Positions 7,491-14,000 are shown, counted from the first letter of the stretch. The stretch: DNA of 17,564 nt from Collinsella aerofaciens (GCA_021639365.1 JAJXHK010000040.1:1-17564); one strand, 5' to 3'. Numbers and translations: made by a program. Notes: generated by a model from the letters alone, not told the origin.

Positions 7491-8489
7491 CTACAGGTCC
7501 ACCTCGTTGAGCCATGTCGGTAGAGCGGTCTGTCGGATGCCTGCTGTCTGCAGCTTTTTGGCGAGCATTCCTGCCGAGCGGACCTCATTCATGGTAAAGC
7601 GCAACAGAGGGTGACCGTAGAGCGATAGGTGCGCCTCGCGCTGGCGTTCGGCAACGAGCGTCTCGGCCGTAGTGCGTCCCGCAAGCATGGCCTGGTCGGT
7701 ATATTTGACGAACCCGTCGAGCTCGCCCAGCGTGAGTTCTCGCGCCTGGCGCTCCCAGGCAAAGTCCGTTCGTATGGGCTTGGCCGAATCGAAGGGGTCC
7801 GTCAGCTCGTATTGAAGCCAATCGGGCGCAAAGCCCGTCTCGATCATGATGGCTCGGGCGACCGATTCCCCACCGCTTTCGGCGCGGGCGTCGGCATATC
7901 GAAGTGTCGTGAGGGCGGTGCGAATCGTGCGACCATTGCGGGCGGTCGCTCGTTGCTCGACGGCCTCCATCAGCTGTTCCCGCACAAGGCCGAGCTTTGA
8001 GATCGCCGAATCGGCAATGGGCATACCGTCGGCAAAACCGGTCTGCAACAGGCAATCTGTAACCGTTTGGATGGGCGGCGTTACCGATATGCCGGCTCTG
8101 AGTATTGCTCCGGCCGGCTCAATCTGGTGCCGCTGAATATGTGCGCCCGGGCGAGCCGACGGCTTTGTCGAGCTGCAGACATGCACGACATTCAGGTGTC
8201 GCCACGAGACCTCGAGCCCCAGCAGACAGGCGGCCGAAAACGAGCAGAACGTCCAATCGGGGTGGATGATCGCAAGGGCGCGGAGGATTTCGCAATGGCG
8301 TTGCGCTCGGTTGAGTTCATCCCAGCGCGTTTTTCGCGCAAACAACCCCGGCATGGGCGAGACAACCGTGCCGCCGGTGCGCCGAAGGAGCGCTTTTCGG
8401 ATCGCCGTGCTCGGGGGAATCAGACAGCGCCCCTCTTGTTCGGCTTGAGTGAGCAGTTGGTCGATGAGCTGGTTATTGCAATGGGTCAT
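7491..8489 (-). CDS. Solo AbiEi-like protein with nuclease-like C-terminal domain
   Basis: This 332-residue protein has an N-terminal half like the type IV antitoxin AbiEi family (winged-helix part to about residue 60, then a segment around FCSFSAACLLGLEV). The C-terminal part resembles a Vsr/DUF559 restriction-type fold. Acidic residues sit in ESGGES (about 203-207), in RTDFAW (about 241) and in ELDGFVKY (about 253-260), a spacing that fits an E-D-ExDxxxK-type active site. Proteins of this plan are common in actinobacteria and usually annotated only as AbiEi-domain or DUF559. No AbiEii nucleotidyltransferase partner lies beside it, so a classical AbiE toxin-antitoxin pair is not supported. 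Start ATG 8489 has a strong AAAGGAGG 9 bases upstream. The gene stands alone on its strand between repeat arrays A and B, consistent with acquired cargo. The family is fairly sure, the function not. Confidence 0.7.
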   Translation of the reverse strand: MTHCNNQLIDQLLTQAEQEGRCLIPPSTAIRKALLRRTGGTVVSPMPGLFARKTRWDELNRAQRHCEILRALAIIHPDWTFCSFSAACLLGLEVSWRHLNVVHVCSSTKPSARPGAHIQRHQIEPAGAILRAGISVTPPIQTVTDCLLQTGFADGMPIADSAISKLGLVREQLMEAVEQRATARNGRTIRTALTTLRYADARAESGGESVARAIMIETGFAPDWLQYELTDPFDSAKPIRTDFAWERQARELTLGELDGFVKYTDQAMLAGRTTAETLVAERQREAHLSLYGHPLLRFTMNEVRSAGMLAKKLQTAGIRQTALPTWLNEVDL

Positions 8490-8498
8490 GAGCTACCG

Positions 8499-8506
8499 CC
8501 TCCTTT
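8499..8506 (-). promoter_or_regulatory. Strong ribosome binding site of the AbiEi-like gene
   Basis: AAAGGAGG (read on the - strand) lies 9 bases before ATG 8489 and fixes the start of this gene. Confidence 0.8.
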
Positions 8507-8543
8507 TGGGTAGCAAAAACGTATCAGCTGGAACTTGCCGCTC

Positions 8544-8566
8544 AGCTGACCAAAAGCTGACCAAAA
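8544..8566. repeat. Two direct copies of AGCTGACCAAA upstream of the AbiEi-like gene
   Basis: AGCTGACCAAA occurs at 8544-8554 and 8555-8565, back to back with an 11-base period, about one helix turn. It lies 55-76 bases before the start of the - strand gene at 8489, where an operator or activator site would sit. A further CAGCTG lies at about 8525. No clear -35/-10 pair was seen around it. Confidence 0.6.
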
Positions 8567-8785
8567 TCTAACCATGCAGGTAGATGACCTGCTTTTGGCG
8601 ACATATTTCTTGTTTGAATCGGTGGGCGGTGATCGGCGACCGTGAACGGTAGCTGGATATGAAGTCTTGGTAAGTTTCGGGACGTGTACTTTTTGAAAAA
8701 GAGCATTCTATCTGCTGTTTTGTGTTTCTGGATCGCATATTTGAAGGCATGTGATAAGGGCGGCGGACTGTCGCCTTGTATCTGC
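8567..8785. other. Gene-free stretch between the AbiEi-like gene and array B
   Basis: This DNA is less GC-rich than its surroundings. I see no gene. A GTG at 8684 opens a frame whose first residues look like a hydrophobic leader ending in a Cys, but it has no ribosome binding site and soon runs into the repeat array, so it is not called. Confidence 0.5.
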
Positions 8786-9078
8786 GGAAACTGTGACCCG
8801 GAATTGCCACTCGGAATGGGACGTGCTTTCCGGATCGCCCTTCAAGCGGAAGCTACATCCCAGATTTCGGCCTCAGAGTGGGATGCCGTTTCCAGATCGG
8901 GCCTCAAACGGAAATTGCATCCCGGAACGAGCCCTCAGAGCGGGATGAACTTTCCCAACGGGCCGCATGCGGAAGCTGTGTCCCGGAATTGTCGCTCAGA
9001 ACGGGACACGCTTTCCGGATGGGATGCTTGGCGGAAACTACGGCCCAGTTTTTGGCTCCAGAACGGGATGCATTTTCC
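8786..9078. repeat. Array B: five 62-bp units, all in one orientation
   Basis: This is the same repeat family as at 7001-7467. First arms start at 8786, 8848, 8910, 8971 and 9033 (period 62, 62, 61, 62) and second arms at 8818, 8880, 8942, 9003 and 9065, each exactly 32 bases after the first. Inner segments follow GGAAT...CTCAGAA, the same orientation as the first four units of array A. It ends about 55 bases before the AT-rich inverted repeat and 127 bases before the ATPase start. Frames through it are not credible genes. Confidence 0.9.
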
Positions 9079-9133
9079 GGAACGGTCCACGTACGGTGGT
9101 GTACCGCCCCTTTTGCGTGCGCCGCTTGTCGAA

Positions 9134-9189
9134 TTACGTTATAGCTAGCTATATTATAGGAAGGTATAATATAGCTAGCTATAACGTAA
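9134..9189. repeat. Perfect 25-bp AT-rich inverted repeat before the ATPase gene
   Basis: Bases 9134-9158 and 9165-9189 are exact reverse complements with a 6-base loop, GGAAGG. Each arm contains the self-complementary ATAGCTAGCTAT. The right arm begins with TATAAT (9165-9170), and by symmetry the left arm gives TATAAT on the - strand, so it may hold a promoter -10. The loop sequence GGAAGG is repeated at 9191-9196 as the ribosome binding site of the gene. Folding in mRNA would put a 25-bp stem two bases before the ribosome binding site, so it could control translation. An operator or a miniature transposable remnant are alternatives. Confidence 0.85.
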
Positions 9190-9190
9190 A

Positions 9191-9196
9191 GGAAGG
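9191..9196 (+). promoter_or_regulatory. Ribosome binding site of the ATPase gene
   Basis: GGAAGG lies 8 bases before ATG 9205 and directly abuts the 25-bp inverted repeat, whose loop carries the same six bases. Confidence 0.75.
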
Positions 9197-9204
9197 ATGG
9201 CCCT

Positions 9205-10596
9205 ATGTTTATCGGAAGAACAGCGGAAATGTCCGAGCTCAATCGACTGTATGGCACGGGCTCCTTTGAAATGCCTGTGATTTACGGCCGCCGTCGTGTG
9301 GGTAAAACGCGCCTTATCACAGAGTTCATCCAAGGCAAGAAGGCTATTTACTTTCAAGCTCGTCGTACCAATGCGGAGGCAAACCTGCACGGCTTTAGCC
9401 AGGCGATACTTGCAGGCTCGGTTGGTGCTGCAGGCGTGTCGTTTCGTAGTTTTGACGAAGCGTTCGATGCATTGGCCACCATGGCTCGCACGGAACGTTT
9501 GGTTGTCGTGATTGACGAGTATCCCTATCTCGCCCAATCGAATCCCGAAATCAGCTCGTTGCTGCAAGACAAGATCGACCACTTGTACAAAGAGACCAGG
9601 CTCATGCTGATCCTATGCGGCTCGTCTCTTTCGTTTATGGAGGAACAGGTGTTGGGCTACGAGAGTCCGCTATACGGTAGGCGTACGGCCCAGTTTAAGA
9701 TCATGCCGCTCGATTTTACGACGACCCTCGGCCTGTGGCAGAGCATGAGTCGCGAAGATGCTGCAGTTTGCTATGGCATGACGGGCGGCATTCCTGCATA
9801 TATCGAGAAAGTCGATCCTGCCGCACCGCTCAAGGATAACATCAAACGTCTTTTTCTTACTCCTACGGGCTATCTCTTTGAGGAGCCGAGTAACCTGCTA
9901 TTGCAAGAGTGCCGCAATCCTGAGCAATATGATGCGATCGTGCAAGCAATTGCTCAGGGGCGCTCGAGGATCTCGGAGATTGCGAGCTCTACGGGAATCC
10001 CTGCGAGCAATGTAAAGAGCTATGTGGATAAGCTGGCGTCGCTTGAGATTGTCGAGCGCGAGCTGCCCCTAAACGAGACGAGCAATAAGCGAGCCGTGTA
10101 TCTGCTGAGCGATCAGATGTTTAGGTTCTGGTACAAGTTTGTTCCGCAGAACATCGGGCTGATTCAAAACGATATGGCCGAGATGGCGTATAAACGCATT
10201 GAGTCGCACGTATCGGATTACATGGGTACGGTCTTTGAGCTTATATGCAGGCAATATGTGTACGAACTCGCGCGCGCAGGCCGGCTCGATGTGGTTCCGG
10301 CGAGCGTCGGGCGCTGGTGGGGGACGGATAATCGCACGCATACGCAGGAAGAAATCGACTTAATTGTTGACGATGGCGAGGGCACTGCTCTGTTTGCGGA
10401 GTGCAAATGGCGCAATGAACCGGTGGGCGAAGACGTGCTGCAAAAGCTCGTGCACCGAAGCGAGCTCTTTAGACGGCAACGAAAAAGCTATGCACTATTC
10501 TCAAAAAGCGGCTTTACGCAGGGATGTCGGGATGCCGCGGATAGCAGGGGAGACGTCAAGCTGATCTCGTTTGCCGAGATGTGCGAGCGGAGATAA
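9205..10596 (+). CDS. AAA ATPase (archaeal ATPase type) with DUF234-like nuclease-fold C-terminus
   Basis: This 463-residue protein opens with FIGRTAEMSEL, typical of the Arch_ATPase family. The P-loop GRRRVGKT is at residues 28-35, the Walker B VVVIDEY has Asp104-Glu105, and LILCGSS follows as a sensor-1-like strand. A winged helix follows at about 255-285 (ISEIASSTGIPASNVKSYVDKL). The C-terminal part is DUF234-like, with Asp385 in EEIDLIV and Glu399-x-Lys401 in FAECKW, a PD-(D/E)xK-like pattern that suggests a nuclease fold. Such ATPases are widespread in gut anaerobes and archaea; their role is unclear, with defence or mobile-element functions suggested. Here the gene lies between arrays B and C and beside a broken relative, consistent with an accessory region. 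Codon use looks less GC-biased than the catabolic genes. Domain calls are confident, biological role is not. Confidence 0.88.
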   Translation: MFIGRTAEMSELNRLYGTGSFEMPVIYGRRRVGKTRLITEFIQGKKAIYFQARRTNAEANLHGFSQAILAGSVGAAGVSFRSFDEAFDALATMARTERLVVVIDEYPYLAQSNPEISSLLQDKIDHLYKETRLMLILCGSSLSFMEEQVLGYESPLYGRRTAQFKIMPLDFTTTLGLWQSMSREDAAVCYGMTGGIPAYIEKVDPAAPLKDNIKRLFLTPTGYLFEEPSNLLLQECRNPEQYDAIVQAIAQGRSRISEIASSTGIPASNVKSYVDKLASLEIVERELPLNETSNKRAVYLLSDQMFRFWYKFVPQNIGLIQNDMAEMAYKRIESHVSDYMGTVFELICRQYVYELARAGRLDVVPASVGRWWGTDNRTHTQEEIDLIVDDGEGTALFAECKWRNEPVGEDVLQKLVHRSELFRRQRKSYALFSKSGFTQGCRDAADSRGDVKLISFAEMCERR

Positions 10597-10626
10597 CCAA
10601 GCGCGCTCTGATGTGATGCTCGGAAT

Positions 10627-10723
10627 GGGACGCGCTTTCCCTTTGGCAGAAAGCGCATCCCAGATTTCGGCCTCAGAGTGGGACGCATTTTCCGGTAGAG
10701 GCCTGGAGCGGAAAGCACGTCCC
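10627..10723. repeat. Array C: short copy of the 62-bp repeat
   Basis: Arms are at 10627-10640 (GGGACGCGCTTTCC), 10648-10661 (AGAAAGCGCATCCC), 10680-10693 (GGGACGCATTTTCC) and 10710-10723 (GGAAAGCACGTCCC). The 32 and 62-base spacings hold, except that the first linker is 9 bases short. The inner segment AGATTTCGGCCTCAGAGT is identical to one in array B (8862-8879), showing that the arrays exchange or share ancestry. It starts 31 bases after the ATPase stop. From 10724 to about 10830 no gene or repeat was recognised. Confidence 0.85.
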
Positions 10724-10829
10724 AGAATCCGGGCAATTCGCTGGTCCGGTGGTTGAGCAAGCGCCGCGCCAAGGATGCCGAGCGTAAAACCTACAATGAA
10801 AACGGCGTAAAAACTGCATTGAGAATGGC

Positions 10830-11234
10830 GTAATTTCGCAGGATGACGTCGCCCGCTGGTGCTGCAGGAGCGGTGACCTGCAAACCTTGGGTTTTCGGAC
10901 GAGCTTGCGCGAGAGAGCAGGCCAGTATGTGCGCTCGAAGGCCCGCGTTCGCGTGCGCCCCAAGCGCTACTTCTGTGACCCGTCACTTGCGGCGGCGTTG
11001 CTGGGGGCTACCCCTGAGCGGCTGCTTGGCGATATGCAAACGCTGGGGATGCTCTTTGAGAATCTCATCCTGCGCGACGTGCGCGTGTTCCTTTCCACCT
11101 ACGGCGGTGTCGACAACAGTGTTCATTATTTCCGAGATGAGAAGGGCCTTGAGGTCGATCTGATCGTTGAGCACGACGGGCATTGGGGAGGCGGCGGCGT
11201 CGACAGTTCGATAACGCCACCGCTCTGTTTCTAA
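10830..11234 (+). pseudogene. Remnant of a DUF4143-type ATPase (C-terminal fragment)
   Basis: In frame with 10887, the translation contains KRYFCDPSLAAALLG, then LGMLFENLILRDVRVF and VHYFRDEKGLEVDLIVE. This is the typical core of the DUF4143 domain found at the C-terminus of AAA ATPases. The frame is closed upstream by a TGA at 10797-10799, so the ATPase half with its P-loop is missing. After HDGHW (about 11180) the match stops and an unrelated tail reaches TAA 11232-11234. Both ends are therefore lost. No ribosome binding site is seen for TTG 10887 or another start. The fragment lies 200 bases after an intact but different ATPase. It is called a pseudogene with good confidence; expression as a short protein cannot be excluded. 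Confidence 0.75.
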
Positions 11235-11653
11235 ATCATTGCAATCCCGCGCACGGCACTCAGCAGCTCGTACTCCCTTTGACTCCACTGGCGCAGCTCG
11301 ACAGCCTCGACGGCATCGCGGCACAGGTCCAGGAACACCTCGGCTCCCTCACAGAAGTACTCACGGGCAAAGGCTCCGGACCCGCTTGCGACACACGCGC
11401 CGTCGGCAAAGAGCTTCCAGCTAGACGGCTCGCGCGAGTCGTCTCCGAGCAGCTGAATCTGCAGTACGTGCGGATTGCCGGTAGTGCAAAGCACTTCCTC
11501 GAGTTTCTGCACCGTAAAGCGCATCTGGTGGTAGAGCCTGCTCTTGACCATGGCCGAGGCGTAGCCGTTCGGCTTGTCCAGAAGATGCATTCGTTTTGGC
11601 TTGGCTGTCAGGTTGTGGAAGTTGCGCTCGCTGCGCACGGAGAAATTGTCCAT
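11231..11653 (-). CDS. Hypothetical protein, 140 residues
   Basis: The start is ATG 11653, chosen because AAAGGAG (11659-11665 on the - strand) lies 5 bases upstream. The frame is open further to 11788 without a better start. The protein begins MDNFSVRSERNFHN, is basic in its first 50 residues and acidic later, and has four cysteines, including single ones in LCTTGN and FLDLCRD. No signal peptide, membrane segment or known motif was recognised. The middle (SSWKLFADGACVASGS) looks like beta structure. Its end overlaps the end of the converging ATPase remnant by 4 bases. With a good ribosome binding site and a varied composition it is probably a real gene, but I cannot name a function. Confidence 0.6.
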   Translation of the reverse strand: MDNFSVRSERNFHNLTAKPKRMHLLDKPNGYASAMVKSRLYHQMRFTVQKLEEVLCTTGNPHVLQIQLLGDDSREPSSWKLFADGACVASGSGAFAREYFCEGAEVFLDLCRDAVEAVELRQWSQREYELLSAVRGIAMI

Positions 11654-11749
11654 ACGGACTCCTTTCATCGATGTTGGCAGGGCCACCGTGCCTCTTGGCC
11701 GGTTGGCGTCGGGATCGTTGAGCCAACTCTCTACCCCGACTCTGGATAA

Positions 11750-11771
11750 AACGCGCCCGCTCCTTGCGGGC
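11750..11771 (-). terminator. Possible terminator on the - strand
   Basis: GCCCGC (11755-11760) pairs with GCGGGC (11766-11771) around a 5-base loop. Read on the - strand, the stem is followed after three bases by a TTTT run. It could stop transcripts coming from the membrane-protein gene to the right before they reach the 140-residue gene. The stem is short, so this is tentative. Confidence 0.35.
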
Positions 11772-11871
11772 AAGAGGAAGTCTATCAACGCACGTGGACA
11801 GAAATCAAGCGCCGCCTGCGAAATGATGTGTGGACGGCGTTGATTTTGCGGACAATTATTCGGCCCATATC

Positions 11872-11992
11872 CGGAAAAGTGTCGAAATCAGCCGTATAAA
11901 AGTACGGAAAAGTGTCAAAACAGGCACCTGGAAACTACGGAAAAGTGTCAAATCCGACGGTCAAAAACTTCGGAAAAGTATAGCTGGATGAC
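11872..11992. repeat. Four units of a 33-bp repeat with CGGAAAAGTGTCAAA core
   Basis: CGGAAAAGT starts at 11872, 11905, 11938 and 11971, exactly 33 bases apart. The core extends to CGGAAAAGTGTCAAA in the middle copies; the fourth decays after AGTATAG. The 18-base segments between vary but tend to end in AAAACT or similar. It is unrelated to the 62-bp family. Multiple short repeats of this style occur at the ends of IS21-like transposons, so it may be the relic of an element end, but no transposase remnant was found nearby. A regulatory array is the other option. Bases 11654-11871 contain no other recognised gene. Confidence 0.8.
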
Positions 11993-12051
11993 AAAACAGC
12001 ACTTAGAAGCCGGTGCTGGATGCGGGATCCTGTGGCCGCCTTCAGCTCTCG

Positions 12052-13038
12052 CTACTCGTCGTCTCCGTCGTTGGGGTCGCCCTTGAGGGTGTTGATGTCC
12101 AGGTACTCGTCATCGTTCTCTTTTTGCTGGGTCTCCGACTCCGCTTGGGTGGGGCCGGAGAACAGCCGGAATCCCTCAAACGCAATGACGCCGAGCAGGG
12201 CAATGACAATGGCGATAAAGGCAACCTTGACTGCCTGCGGAAATTCCGAAAAACGCAGCGCCTTTTCCTCGGCGTAATAATCGGCGAAGCGCTCTTCGCC
12301 CGTGCTTTTGGTATACGCCGGCGCGGACGCGGCCTCCGGGTCATATTCCGGTGCAGGCGTGGCAGCGTACGGATCGTTGAGATAATCGCTCGATGCGGTG
12401 CCATAATCCTCGGTCTCGATGCGACCGGTGCCAGCATAGCCATCGGAATAATCGGAATATGCCGCACCGCCCTCATAGTCCGCGGCGCTCGTGTTGGCGG
12501 CAAAAAGCGGGTTAACTGGAACGTCGAGCGCCGGCATGCCGGTAGAGGTCTCGTCCAGATCGGCTGCAGCCCAGGAATCGTAGGCAACCTGATGGGCAAC
12601 GGGCTCATCGAGCCTTGTGACCGGAGACTTGCGTGCCGCAGGAACGGGCAACTGCTGGGCGCTGTACATAACGGTGCTGTCGGCCGATTTGCTTCGCGTC
12701 GCCGCAGCGAGAAACGCCGCCGTCTCGGACGGGTCGCTTGCGGGGCGGGGAGTGGGCGTGGGCGCCGAAATGGGTGCGGGCGTAGACGCGGGCGTCGAAA
12801 CAGGCGGCTGCGCAGGAGTCGGCGCAGATGCGGGCTTAGGCGCAAGTGCGGGATCGGGGCTCGACGGGCGAGCGCCGCCGCCCATGAGTTCGTCGGCAGT
12901 CCAAGGGCGGTCACTCATCACGTCATCAAGGCTCAGCGAAAACAGATCGTCTTCGTCTCCATCGAACATGCGGTGCACATGTCCACCAATTGCCGGAATC
13001 AATCCGCGACCGGTGCATGATGCCTTGCTCAACGCCAT
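12052..13038 (-). CDS. Membrane-anchored Pro/Ala-rich protein of unknown function
   Basis: This 328-residue protein has one clear membrane helix near its C-terminus (about 270-287, VAFIAIVIALLGVIAF), followed by an acidic tail of 41 residues. Residues 60-105 are rich in Pro, Ala, Ser and Thr; 165-250 are rich in Tyr, Asp, Ala and Ser with few hydrophobics, so most of the protein should be disordered. An acidic start (MFDGDEDDLFSLSLDD, residue 24 on) precedes this. There is no signal peptide, so the long N-terminal part is probably cytoplasmic with the tail outside. Start ATG 13038 has GAAAGGG upstream; a second Met at residue 24 has none. It resembles the small linker-plus-TM proteins common in Coriobacteriia, with no named family recognised. 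It is transcribed in the same direction as the regulator gene, 123 bases downstream of it. Confidence 0.7.
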   Translation of the reverse strand: MALSKASCTGRGLIPAIGGHVHRMFDGDEDDLFSLSLDDVMSDRPWTADELMGGGARPSSPDPALAPKPASAPTPAQPPVSTPASTPAPISAPTPTPRPASDPSETAAFLAAATRSKSADSTVMYSAQQLPVPAARKSPVTRLDEPVAHQVAYDSWAAADLDETSTGMPALDVPVNPLFAANTSAADYEGGAAYSDYSDGYAGTGRIETEDYGTASSDYLNDPYAATPAPEYDPEAASAPAYTKSTGEERFADYYAEEKALRFSEFPQAVKVAFIAIVIALLGVIAFEGFRLFSGPTQAESETQQKENDDEYLDINTLKGDPNDGDDE

Positions 13039-13072
13039 TCTGTTCCACCCTTTCGAAATACTAATGACATCG

Positions 13073-13078
13073 ATTATA
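13073..13078 (-). promoter_or_regulatory. Candidate -10 box of the membrane-protein gene
   Basis: TATAAT on the - strand lies 34 bases before ATG 13038. No matching -35 hexamer is clear at 16-18 bases. The remaining bases of the 123-base gap to the regulator gene hold nothing else recognised. Confidence 0.35.
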
Positions 13079-13161
13079 TGGAACTTTCCAAGCGGCTCGG
13101 TCTTGGATTCATGCTTTCCAGAACTCGCGCCCGAAAGGGGAGGGTCAATCCAGGCGAGTGC

Positions 13162-13815
13162 CTACTTGTCGTCGGCCGCAGCCTTGGCCTCGTTGAGGTA
13201 GCTATAGAAGCTGTACTTGGAGATGCCAAAGAACTCGCAGGCGCGTTCGCTCGACTTGGAAATGAGGAAGGCGCCGCGACGGTCGAGGTAGCCAATGGCG
13301 CGAATGCGCTCGTCTTTGGTCATGAGCGCCGCGGGCTTGCCTACATATTGCTCGCACTCGCGCAGCAGATCCTCGAGCAGGTCGCCGATGTTTTTGGTAA
13401 TGGGCTCGGGCTCGGTGTAGCCCGTGCCGCCGGTGCCGGTGAAAGCGTCGAGCGAGCGCTCAAAAGCCTTCATAAGCGTGATGTCAAAGTTAATGCCCAA
13501 AATGCCGACGGGCTTGCCCTCGTCGTTGCGGATAAAGATGGTCGAGGACTTGAGCAGCTTGCCGTCGGTGGTTTTGGTGAGGTACGGCTCGCGGTCGCGT
13601 ACGTCGGTGGCGCCCTCGTGCATGGACTCAAACACAATATGACTGGGGCCATCGCCCAGCTTGCGCCCGCTTACGTGGCCGTTTTCGATCACCACGATGG
13701 AGTGGTCCACGTCCTCGGTCTCCAGGTCGTGGACGACAACTTCGCAGTTGGGGCCAAATTGCAGCGCCAAACCGTGTGCGAGACGCTTATAAAACTCAAT
13801 CTGTGCGGGGGTCAT
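13162..13815 (-). CDS. YheO/DauR-type PAS-HTH transcriptional regulator
   Basis: This 217-residue protein has an N-terminal YheO-like PAS domain (about 10-120, with FGPNCEVVVHDLE, and GKPVGILGINFDIT at its end). Its C-terminal helix-turn-helix domain (about 160-212) contains KDERIRAIGYLDRRGAFLISKS and FGISKYSFYSYLNE. This is the usual layout of the YheO and DauR regulators, which often control nearby amino-acid or catabolic genes. Start ATG 13815 is preferred because AGGAAGG lies 5 bases upstream; a GTG at 13845 has no site. The gene diverges from ygeX across 277 bases that hold two copies of one palindrome, so it is the likely regulator of ygeX-ygeY-ygeW. The PAS domain may bind a pathway intermediate, which is inference. 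It could act as repressor or activator. Confidence 0.88.
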   Translation of the reverse strand: MTPAQIEFYKRLAHGLALQFGPNCEVVVHDLETEDVDHSIVVIENGHVSGRKLGDGPSHIVFESMHEGATDVRDREPYLTKTTDGKLLKSSTIFIRNDEGKPVGILGINFDITLMKAFERSLDAFTGTGGTGYTEPEPITKNIGDLLEDLLRECEQYVGKPAALMTKDERIRAIGYLDRRGAFLISKSSERACEFFGISKYSFYSYLNEAKAAADDK

Positions 13816-13934
13816 GGGTGCCTTCCTAAAAATTAGTTTGGGCACACTTTGCCATAAACCCCACTTGTTCGCAAATAACGAAAGTGTCGCTGCATTATGT
13901 GACCGTTCGGCGGCGAAAAGGTACCGATTACGGC

Positions 13935-13949
13935 AACAAACAATTTGTT
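13935..13949. promoter_or_regulatory. Palindromic operator copy 1, AACAAA-N3-TTTGTT
   Basis: AACAAA CAA TTTGTT is a perfect 6+6 inverted repeat with a 3-base centre, placed in the divergent region between the regulator and ygeX. It is AT-rich in a GC-rich context and is repeated exactly in its arms 51 bases downstream. Confidence 0.7.
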
Positions 13950-13985
13950 AGGTTTTCCAATCGAAAAGTGTGATAGAACATTGCT

Positions 13986-14000
13986 AACAAACTTTTTGTT
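13986..14000. promoter_or_regulatory. Palindromic operator copy 2, AACAAA-N3-TTTGTT
   Basis: AACAAA CTT TTTGTT has the same arms and centre length as the copy at 13935. The 51-base distance is close to five helix turns, so bound dimers would face the same side. It lies 93 bases before ATG 14093, near where the ygeX promoter should be. Confidence 0.7.

Noticed and set aside
6963..7515. Small proteins encoded through array A
   Set aside because: Frames run across 62-bp repeats in several phases on both strands, none has a good ribosome binding site, and the period is not a multiple of three (62), so unit gains would shift any frame.
8684..9148. Putative lipoprotein starting at GTG 8684
   Set aside because: The first 20 residues look like a hydrophobic leader with a Cys, but there is no ribosome binding site and the rest is repeat array B translated.
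11872..11992. CRISPR array at the 33-bp repeat
   Set aside because: The core is 15 bp with 18-bp spacers, too short for CRISPR, and no leader or cas genes are seen.
12013..13020. + strand frames over the membrane-protein gene
   Set aside because: They are Arg/Gly-rich shadows; the - strand gene has a ribosome binding site, a membrane helix and a sensible composition.
13078..13836. + strand frame opposite the PAS-HTH regulator
   Set aside because: The - strand product has two recognisable domains and a ribosome binding site; the + frame has none.
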